In this document: positions 7,135-12,117 of the stretch, one piece after another | Position numbering within the stretch: the stretch's first letter is position 1 | Layout of the letters: every line of letters begins with the position of its first letter | Notes under the pieces: model-generated | What the model was told of the DNA's origin: nothing | The model's input: the letters and a program-made list of their open reading frames with translations, nothing else | Databases searched by the model: none | Assembly: GCA_009391605.1 (NCBI GenBank) | Contig: VFGQ01000064.1 | Coordinates: 1-12,117, forward strand | Source: SAR202 cluster bacterium | GTDB lineage: Bacteria; Chloroflexota; Dehalococcoidia; SAR202; GCA-002694895 | Reading direction: 5' to 3' | Length of the DNA stretch: 12,117 nucleotides | Position numbers and translations under genes: made by a program

Positions 7135-7989
7135 TTAATTATCGCTCTTTGTTAATTTCTTAAATACATCTGGAACTGCAGTATCCAATCTGTCAAAACC
7201 TCTCCAATGACCAAACTCAGGTTCTAATAAATTTACCACTTTTATAGTTGTATCATGTTCGTTTTGGTTTTCGTTAATACAATCCTTAATTTCTTTTATA
7301 AATTTATGTAAAAAATTACGAGCATTAACTAAATCATTATACTCACCTATAGGGCCATGTCCTGCAACAAATTTATCCACTGAAAATTCAATTAATTTGT
7401 TATCTGTACTAGGCCATTCATCAGGATAACTATCCCCGAAAAATGGCATACCTTCATTTTGTGCAACGTCCCCTGTAAACAAAATATTTGAATCAGGCAA
7501 ATGAATAAATATATCTCCACTAGTATGTGCTTTACCTAAATAACTTAATATAATTTCACGACCACCAAAATATAATCTCATTGTTTTTTCAAAAGTTTGA
7601 TTTGGGGGTGTTATTTTTACTAATTTAGCTTCTTCAGACCATGAATCTCCAGAATTAACTACCTTTTCACGCCATTGTTTATTCCATTCAAGATCTATCA
7701 TTTCTTTGTAACAATTTTGATGACCAATAATAGTTGCCTCTGGGAATTCTTCATTTCCCCATGAATGATCCCAATGTGCGTGAGTATCTACAATAAATTT
7801 AATTGGTTTATCTGAAATATATTTTATATCGCTTATAAGATCTCGAGCAAAAGATGGAACTCTGAGAGAATCAATCACCATCACTGAGTCATCTCCAATA
7901 ATGATACCTGCATTTGTTAGTCCATCATGCAGCCTTGCATACACTCCCTTTTCCAATTCGATTATTTCTGTGCCTTCCGCTTTTGACAT
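7135..7989 (-). CDS. Metallo-beta-lactamase-fold hydrolase
   Basis: This 284-residue MBL-fold protein has a complete binuclear metal site: THAHWDH (69-75), H155 in LGKAHTSGD, D174 in LFTGD and H211 in VAGHGP. The THAHWDHSWGNE form and the GKAHTSGDIFI block resemble the broad 'MBL fold hydrolase / quinoprotein relay' group rather than true beta-lactamases, glyoxalase II or a clear persulfide dioxygenase. No signal peptide is present, so it is probably cytoplasmic; the substrate cannot be given. The start is ATG 7987-7989, because AAGGAG lies six bases before it. The open frame extends five codons further to a TTG at 8004, but that would place the ribosome-binding site inside the gene. Tandem promoter-like elements lie upstream. 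It may be cotranscribed with the acetyltransferase. Confidence 0.88.
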   Translation of the reverse strand: MSKAEGTEIIELEKGVYARLHDGLTNAGIIIGDDSVMVIDSLRVPSFARDLISDIKYISDKPIKFIVDTHAHWDHSWGNEEFPEATIIGHQNCYKEMIDLEWNKQWREKVVNSGDSWSEEAKLVKITPPNQTFEKTMRLYFGGREIILSYLGKAHTSGDIFIHLPDSNILFTGDVAQNEGMPFFGDSYPDEWPSTDNKLIEFSVDKFVAGHGPIGEYNDLVNARNFLHKFIKEIKDCINENQNEHDTTIKVVNLLEPEFGHWRGFDRLDTAVPDVFKKLTKSDN

Positions 7990-8017
7990 ATTTTGCTCCT
8001 TCAAAATTCAATATATA

Positions 8018-8081
8018 ATTATAACCATTTAAATCATTAATCTAAATATTAAGTAATAAAGAGTTTAAAAAGTTATGTCAA
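8018..8081 (-). promoter_or_regulatory. Tandem sigma-70-type promoters of the MBL hydrolase gene
   Basis: On the minus strand a perfect -35 TTGACA (8081-8076) is followed after 17 bases by TATTAC (8058-8053). Nearer the gene, TTTAGA (8046-8041) is followed after 17 bases by a perfect TATAAT (8023-8018). Both precede the ATG at 7989, leaving untranslated leaders of roughly 55 and 20 bases. The rest of the 161-base spacer 7990-8150 is AT-rich with no RNA gene or clear hairpin. Confidence 0.5.
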
Positions 8082-8150
8082 TTTTTATTAATAATAAAGT
8101 TACAATCATAATTATTACAAAATTTGAAAACTTAATTAAAATTATTTCAT

Positions 8151-9071
8151 TTAAAGTTCTGGCCACAACCAAGCCGCTCCCCGAACTCCACTTGAATCAC
8201 CATGCTTAGCTTGAACAATAGGAGTAACAACATCCTCATCTGTGGAAATAATATATTTATTCCAAATATTTTTAACATTAGAATATAACCTGCTAATATT
8301 TGACACCCCTCCTGCCAAAACTATAATCTCAGGATCTAATATATTAACTACTATAGCTAAACCTCTAGCCAATCTGTTTTCGTATAATTCTATAGCTTTA
8401 ATAGCATCCTGATCATTATTTTGTATTTTTTCAGATATTACATTAGCTGAAACAGTTTCACCTGAAATTTTATAATAGGTATTTTCTAATCCTGAGCCTG
8501 ACAAAAATGTTTCAATACATCCACTTAATCCACAATAACATTCAGGCCCTGGCAATTCATTTAAATCAGGCCATGGTAAAGGGTTATGTCCCCATTCTCC
8601 TGATATCAAATTAGCTCCGGGAAATATTTTTCCATCAATTACCAAACCTCCACCAACTCCTGTACCTAAAATTACACCAAACAAACTATTATATTGTTCT
8701 CCTGAACCATCAATATATTCTGAAAGTGCAAGACAATTTGCATCATTAGCTAATCTAACAGGACGACCTAAAATTAATTCTAAATCCTTATCTAACGACT
8801 TACCTATAAGAACTGTGGAATTCGCATTTTTTACTAGATTTGTTTGCTTTGATATAATCCCAGGAATCCCTATACCTATTGTCCCATATAATCCTGTTTC
8901 TGATTCAGATTGATGAACTAAATCTTTAATTGAGTTTAATGTAGCATTATAATCATTTTTAGGGTTTGGAATTCTTTTCCTATATATCTCATTGCCATCA
9001 TAATCAATGACAATACTTTCAATTTTGGTTCCCCCAAGATCGATCCCAATTCTGCAATTAATTTTATTCAT
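8151..9071 (-). CDS. ROK family sugar kinase
   Basis: This 306-residue ROK (repressor, ORF, kinase) protein has no DNA-binding N-terminus, so it is a kinase of a hexose or amino sugar (glucose, fructose, N-acetylglucosamine or N-acetylmannosamine). It has the ATP-binding DLGGTK (11-16), catalytic D110 in ANDAN, GTGVGGG (136-142) and the zinc site made by H162 in EWGHNPL and the cysteines of C-x-C-G-x-x-G-C (C178, C180, C185). The EWGH and CxCGxxGCxE forms are the ROK signature, and the C-terminal GDSSGVRGAAWLW is complete. The exact sugar cannot be decided. A ribosome-binding site AGGAAG overlaps the upstream M20 stop region and sits about two bases before the ATG; the two genes are 11 bases apart. 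Operon context with an amide hydrolase would fit use of N-acylated sugars, as inference. Confidence 0.92.
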   Translation of the reverse strand: MNKINCRIGIDLGGTKIESIVIDYDGNEIYRKRIPNPKNDYNATLNSIKDLVHQSESETGLYGTIGIGIPGIISKQTNLVKNANSTVLIGKSLDKDLELILGRPVRLANDANCLALSEYIDGSGEQYNSLFGVILGTGVGGGLVIDGKIFPGANLISGEWGHNPLPWPDLNELPGPECYCGLSGCIETFLSGSGLENTYYKISGETVSANVISEKIQNNDQDAIKAIELYENRLARGLAIVVNILDPEIIVLAGGVSNISRLYSNVKNIWNKYIISTDEDVVTPIVQAKHGDSSGVRGAAWLWPEL

Positions 9072-9082
9072 AACTTCCTATA

Positions 9083-10291
9083 TCAAACTAATTTCATTCT
9101 ATTTTCAAATTCAGTCTGAACTTTATTATAAATATTTTCATCCTCCATCAATAATAAAGCAGTAGAAGCCATAGCTTTAGTTACGCAAATAGAATTTTTA
9201 TGAGCGAGATCACTTATAGAAGCTTTTTCCATATCTGGAGAATGTCCAGTTACAGGACTTTCAGAAACAGCAAAATTAAAAGCGTAAGATGGCATAACAT
9301 GGCTAACATTTCCAAAATCTGTGCCACCTCCGCTACCATATTTATTTGGAGGTTGGGGATCAAGTACTATATCCATTTCGTTAATCATGTTTTTTCCTAT
9401 GCTTGCAATAGTTGTATTTGGAATTACATCTTTATACCCAATATCAGTTGTGATAATTTTTAATTCAGTTCCTGTCATTAAAGCTGCACCTTGTGCAATG
9501 TTATTTATTTTCCCCCTTAAGCTTTCAAGATATGAAGTACTTTTAGATCTTATGAGAAAATCAGCTGCACAAAAATCAGGAACTATATTAGGAGCTTTAC
9601 CTCCTTCTGTTATTATTCCATGTATTCTTACATCATCTGGAACATGTTGCCTAATTGAATCTATCCCACTAAATAAATTAATAACAGCATTCAAAGCATT
9701 TAATCCTTTCTCAGGGCTAGCTGCAGCATGGGACGATTTGCCATGAAATTCATAAACAATCGGGAATTCTGCAAGACTCATTCCTTCACCCATAGGAATA
9801 TTATCCCAAAAAATAGTTTCATGTGATGAGCCGTGCGAAGATAAAGATATATCTATATCATTAAATATATTTTTTTCAAGAAGAGTGATTTTTCCACCAT
9901 CTGCTTCCTCTGCTGGTGTTCCTATCAACTTTACCTCACCGGGGAAATTTCGATTTAAAGCTAAGAATCCTAAAAACGCTCCAACATTAGTTATAGCAAT
10001 TAAGTTATGACCGCATGCATGGCCTATGTCAGGCAAGGCATCATATTCTGCTAGAAAAGCAACAACTGGGCCATCAGAGTTACCTTTAATTGAAGCAGTA
10101 AAAGCAGTTGGGACATCTTTAATAATATTTGCTTGAACATTGTATTTATTCAATAATTTTAAAATATTTTCAACTGCTTGAAATTCTTCCCATTTTATTT
10201 CAGGATTGCTATGAATATCATGACTTAATTTTAATAAATCATCTTTTATTGCTTCGATTTTTTTATAAATATTATCTATTTTATTATTCAT
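9083..10291 (-). CDS. M20 family amidohydrolase/peptidase (M20D, AbgB/PM20D2-like)
   Basis: This 402-residue metal-dependent hydrolase probably cleaves an amide bond in an N-acyl or aminobenzoyl amino acid or a dipeptide. The catalytic domain shows LSHDIHSNPE (22-31), LAEYDALPDIGHACGHN (80-96) with the metal-binding C93 and H95, the acidic pair E128-E129 in GTPAEEADGGK, H153 and a late GHSPDM (H350). The inserted dimerisation domain runs about 176-290 and includes GKSSHAAASPEKGLNAL. This pattern is typical of the M20D branch containing amidohydrolases and p-aminobenzoyl-glutamate hydrolase. The start is ATG 10289-10291: the frame runs 30 codons further upstream, but that part overlaps the zinc-ribbon gene and is unlike the family. 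The gene ends in TGA (9083-9085), showing UGA is a normal stop here. It lies 7 bases after the zinc-ribbon gene. Confidence 0.9.
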   Translation of the reverse strand: MNNKIDNIYKKIEAIKDDLLKLSHDIHSNPEIKWEEFQAVENILKLLNKYNVQANIIKDVPTAFTASIKGNSDGPVVAFLAEYDALPDIGHACGHNLIAITNVGAFLGFLALNRNFPGEVKLIGTPAEEADGGKITLLEKNIFNDIDISLSSHGSSHETIFWDNIPMGEGMSLAEFPIVYEFHGKSSHAAASPEKGLNALNAVINLFSGIDSIRQHVPDDVRIHGIITEGGKAPNIVPDFCAADFLIRSKSTSYLESLRGKINNIAQGAALMTGTELKIITTDIGYKDVIPNTTIASIGKNMINEMDIVLDPQPPNKYGSGGGTDFGNVSHVMPSYAFNFAVSESPVTGHSPDMEKASISDLAHKNSICVTKAMASTALLLMEDENIYNKVQTEFENRMKLV

Positions 10292-10298
10292 ATCTGAT

Positions 10299-10685
10299 TC
10301 ACAATTTACTTGGTGTACAGGTCGTACAAATACTCTGTCCGCATGGAGTTCCATCAAAATAATATAATTTTGCAAGTTCATCTATATCATCTTGAGTAAA
10401 GTCAGAAATAAGTTCTTTAAAACGGATTGATTTTATTTCTTCAATCTCATTCCCAATCTCTCTTAAATATTTTTCAACTTTAGAATTTTTTGATTTGTCT
10501 AAATCAACTGATTTTATAAATTTTACTCGTCCTATTTCATCCATTTTATCCCACAATAATCTGTTATGTTCTAGTTGATATTTTGCCCTTATAATTTGTT
10601 GTTCAGCAGTAATACATTCCTTGCCGCAATAATTACAATACTTAGAATTTTCTAGAATTTCTTTTTTGCAATAATAGCAACCCAT
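10299..10685 (-). CDS. Small zinc-ribbon protein with a cysteine-rich C-terminal tail, function unknown
   Basis: The protein has 128 residues. The N-terminus is a clear zinc ribbon, C3-x2-C6 and C17-x2-C20, in the MGCYYC...YCNYCGKE form. The middle (25-95) is charged and mostly helical, possibly a coiled coil. The C-terminal 15 residues (C115, C120, C123 in CGQSICTTC) could form a second metal site. The start is ATG 10683-10685, because AGAGG lies six bases before it; an ATG five codons further upstream (10700) overlaps this ribosome-binding site. It is the first gene of the zinc ribbon-M20-ROK operon and ends in TGA. I do not recognise the full-length family. A nucleic-acid or protein-binding role is only a guess from the zinc ribbon. 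Confidence 0.75.
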   Translation of the reverse strand: MGCYYCKKEILENSKYCNYCGKECITAEQQIIRAKYQLEHNRLLWDKMDEIGRVKFIKSVDLDKSKNSKVEKYLREIGNEIEEIKSIRFKELISDFTQDDIDELAKLYYFDGTPCGQSICTTCTPSKL

Positions 10686-10732
10686 AATTAACCTCTTCAA
10701 ATAAATATCTAGTACGATGATTTAATATAAAA

Positions 10733-10761
10733 AGTCTAAGCTATATGATTTATTGTTTCAA
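10733..10761 (-). promoter_or_regulatory. Candidate promoter of the zinc ribbon-M20-ROK operon
   Basis: On the minus strand TTGAAA (10761-10756) and TAGACT (10738-10733) are separated by 17 bases, about 48 bases before the zinc-ribbon ATG at 10685. On the plus strand a TATAAT at 10766-10771 may serve the divergent class-V enzyme, without a convincing -35. The 128-base spacer holds no RNA gene that I can see. Confidence 0.45.
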
Positions 10762-10813
10762 TAAGTATAATAAATTAAGTATGTTTTAATAAATTAATGC
10801 GATGAGGAAATTT

Positions 10814-11971
10814 ATGGGTAATGATTTCAAATCATTATTTATGCTAGACCCTGAAGTAACTTATTTTAATCATGGGGCATATGGCGGATGCCCTGAATAT
10901 ATCTTAAGTGCAATGATGGAATGGCAAAAGACACTGGAAAAAAATCCAAGTAAATATATGGAGGAATTATACGACAATCTTGAAAATTCCAGACATTCTC
11001 TATCAAAATTTATAGATTGCGATAAAGACGATATTGTATTTTTTAACAACCCTACAACAGCTATGAACACCATAGTAAAAAGTCTGAATTTAAATCAGGG
11101 AGATGAAATATTATCTACCGATCATGAATATGGTGCAATGAATATAACATGGGATTACATTTGTGAAAAAACTGGGGCCAAATTTATTCGTACAGAAATC
11201 CCAACCCCATATGTATCTAAAGAACATTTTGTACATGAAATAGAAAAAAACATTACATCAAAAACTAAAATGATTTTTATCAGCCATATTACAAGTTCAA
11301 CTGCATTAATATTCCCTGCCAAAGAAATATGCGAACTAGCTAAATCTCACAATATACTTTCATTTATCGATGGAGCTCATGCTCCTGCTCAAATTCCATT
11401 AAGTATAAATGAAATTGATCCTGATTTTTATGCAGGAGCATGCCATAAATGGATGTGTTCCCCCAAGGGAGTTGCATTCTTATACACAAAAAAAATATTA
11501 CAAGATAGTATAGATCCACTAATAATCAGCCATGGATTTGGCAAAACTCCAAAAGGAAGCAAACTCTATTCAGGTTCAAATTATTTGAATTACCATCAAT
11601 GGCAAGGAACAAGAGATTTTTCTAATGTATTAACAGTTCCTAAGTTAATACAATTTTTAAATGACAATGATTGGGTAAATATTGCAAAAAATTGCCATAA
11701 TTTAGCATTGTATGCAAGAAATGAAATTTCAAATTTACTTGACACACAACCTATATCAAGCAACGAATACATCGGACAAATGACAAGTATCCCAATAGAT
11801 ACTGATGACCCCCTAAAATTAAAGACAGAATTATCAAAAAATTATAAAATTGAAGTTCCTGTCACATCATGGAATAATAAAAATTTAATTAGAATTTCTA
11901 TACAGGCTTATAATACAAAAGAAGATGTTCGTAAATTAGTGGATGCTCTTCATGAAATAAGGTCAAATTAA
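10814..11971 (+). CDS. Class-V PLP-dependent aminotransferase-fold enzyme, isopenicillin-N-epimerase (CefD)-like
   Basis: This 385-residue fold-type I PLP enzyme is cytoplasmic. It opens with the CefD-like YFNHGAYGGCP (near 17-27), has the conserved FIDGAHAPAQIPL loop (D186 to the PLP pyridine nitrogen, H189) and the internal-aldimine lysine K212 in ACHKWMCSPKGVAFLY. The C-terminal small domain ends with LIRISIQAYNTKEDV. No RxGHHCA-type catalytic cysteine loop is present, so it is not a SufS/NifS cysteine desulfurase. The CefD label is a family name; the real reaction may be racemisation, epimerisation, lyase or aminotransfer. The start is ATG 10814, because GAGG lies six bases before it; an in-frame ATG at 10802 precedes this ribosome-binding site. 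It is followed after one base by the amidohydrolase gene, which suggests coupling and amino-acid stereochemistry or deacylation as a joint role. Confidence 0.88.
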   Translation: MGNDFKSLFMLDPEVTYFNHGAYGGCPEYILSAMMEWQKTLEKNPSKYMEELYDNLENSRHSLSKFIDCDKDDIVFFNNPTTAMNTIVKSLNLNQGDEILSTDHEYGAMNITWDYICEKTGAKFIRTEIPTPYVSKEHFVHEIEKNITSKTKMIFISHITSSTALIFPAKEICELAKSHNILSFIDGAHAPAQIPLSINEIDPDFYAGACHKWMCSPKGVAFLYTKKILQDSIDPLIISHGFGKTPKGSKLYSGSNYLNYHQWQGTRDFSNVLTVPKLIQFLNDNDWVNIAKNCHNLALYARNEISNLLDTQPISSNEYIGQMTSIPIDTDDPLKLKTELSKNYKIEVPVTSWNNKNLIRISIQAYNTKEDVRKLVDALHEIRSN

Positions 11972-11972
11972 T

Positions 11973-12117
11973 ATGAATAAAACTATAGCTTTAAAAGACG
12001 GATTAATAATAAATGGATCAGGAAATCCCGGATTTTATGGCTCTGTACTGATTAAAGATAATAAAATATCAGTTATCAGACAAAGTTCAGATTCCATACA
12101 GGCTGATGTGGAAATAG
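11973..12117 (+). CDS. N-acyl-D-amino-acid deacylase-like amidohydrolase, N-terminal fragment (3' end outside window)
   Basis: Forty-eight codons are visible. The N-terminal strands LKDGLIINGSGNPGF and GSVLIKDNKI match the start of the D-aminoacylase/dihydroorotase branch of the amidohydrolase superfamily, where the typical form is a [IV]-[IV]-x-G-[ST]-G-x-P turn followed by a D-V-L-I-x-D-G-x-I strand. The metal-binding histidines lie beyond the window, so activity cannot be confirmed. ATG 11973 follows the class-V enzyme stop by one base, with AAGG about ten bases upstream, indicating one transcript. A pairing of a deacylase with a PLP epimerase-like enzyme would fit processing of N-acyl or D-amino acids (inference). 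Confidence 0.75.
   Translation, partial: MNKTIALKDGLIINGSGNPGFYGSVLIKDNKISVIRQSSDSIQADVEI

Noticed and set aside
7990..8004. TTG start for the MBL hydrolase
   Set aside because: The AAGGAG ribosome-binding site lies inside these codons, six bases before the ATG at 7989.
8005..8150. A small RNA or tRNA gene
   Set aside because: The spacer is nearly pure A/T with no cloverleaf or stable stem. It contains promoter-like elements instead.
9200..9746. Plus-strand open frames of 87 and 141 codons
   Set aside because: They are antisense shadows of the M20 hydrolase, which has complete metal and dimerisation motifs; the antisense products have no recognisable domain.
10292..10381. Thirty-codon N-terminal extension of the M20 hydrolase
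   Set aside because: It overlaps the end of the zinc-ribbon gene in another frame, has no family similarity, and the ATG at 10291 starts right before the conserved N-terminal helix.
10814..11971. Cysteine desulfurase (SufS/NifS) that could feed sulfur to the rhodanese
   Set aside because: The catalytic cysteine loop RxGHHCA is absent and the C-terminus is CefD-like. The gene is also over 7 kb away.

Overview
The window is strongly AT-rich (roughly 30% G+C by eye) and densely packed with bacterial genes. Most gaps are under 150 bases, and I see no RNA genes, insertion sequences or CRISPR. The gene mix (an amidase, acylated amino-acid hydrolases, short dehydrogenase, ROK kinase, and an RND exporter of the type common in archaea and environmental bacteria) suggests a free-living, possibly marine, heterotroph. 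A SAR202-like Chloroflexota is one possibility, but the taxonomy is a low-confidence inference. UGA is an ordinary stop here, because the M20 hydrolase and the zinc-ribbon gene both end in TGA.

Layout. (1) 1-586, plus strand: the C-terminal third or so of an amidase-signature enzyme. (2) 2768-594, minus strand: a compact operon of a short-chain dehydrogenase, a DUF502 membrane protein and a YbaK-type aminoacyl-tRNA deacylase, with a probable terminator inside the 3' end of the amidase. (3) 2857-3705, plus strand: a two-domain rhodanese/thiosulfate sulfurtransferase whose catalytic cysteine codon is an in-frame TGA. (4) 8004-3717, minus strand: a metallo-beta-lactamase-fold hydrolase, a GNAT acetyltransferase and a large RND/MMPL exporter. 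(5) 10685-8151, minus strand: a small zinc-ribbon protein, an M20 amidohydrolase and a ROK sugar kinase, tightly spaced. (6) 10814-12117, plus strand: a CefD-like class-V PLP enzyme followed one base later by the start of an N-acyl-D-amino-acid deacylase-like amidohydrolase.

The key discovery candidate is the rhodanese. Reading through TGA 3580-3582 as selenocysteine gives a full-length 282-residue protein with the active-site loop U-Q-G-G-I-R-A, exactly where the family has CxGGxRA. A perfect 5-bp hairpin with a GGC loop starts 13 bases after the UGA, with its loop 17 bases after it, which fits the bacterial SECIS rules. The hairpin is built from GCG, CAC and CGT codons that the rest of the gene does not use. 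A normal gene call would stop at 3582 and lose the catalytic loop.

Regions 1, 5 and 6 look like scavenging of amides, N-acylated amino acids and amino sugars. This metabolic link is inferred from gene families and clustering, not proven.
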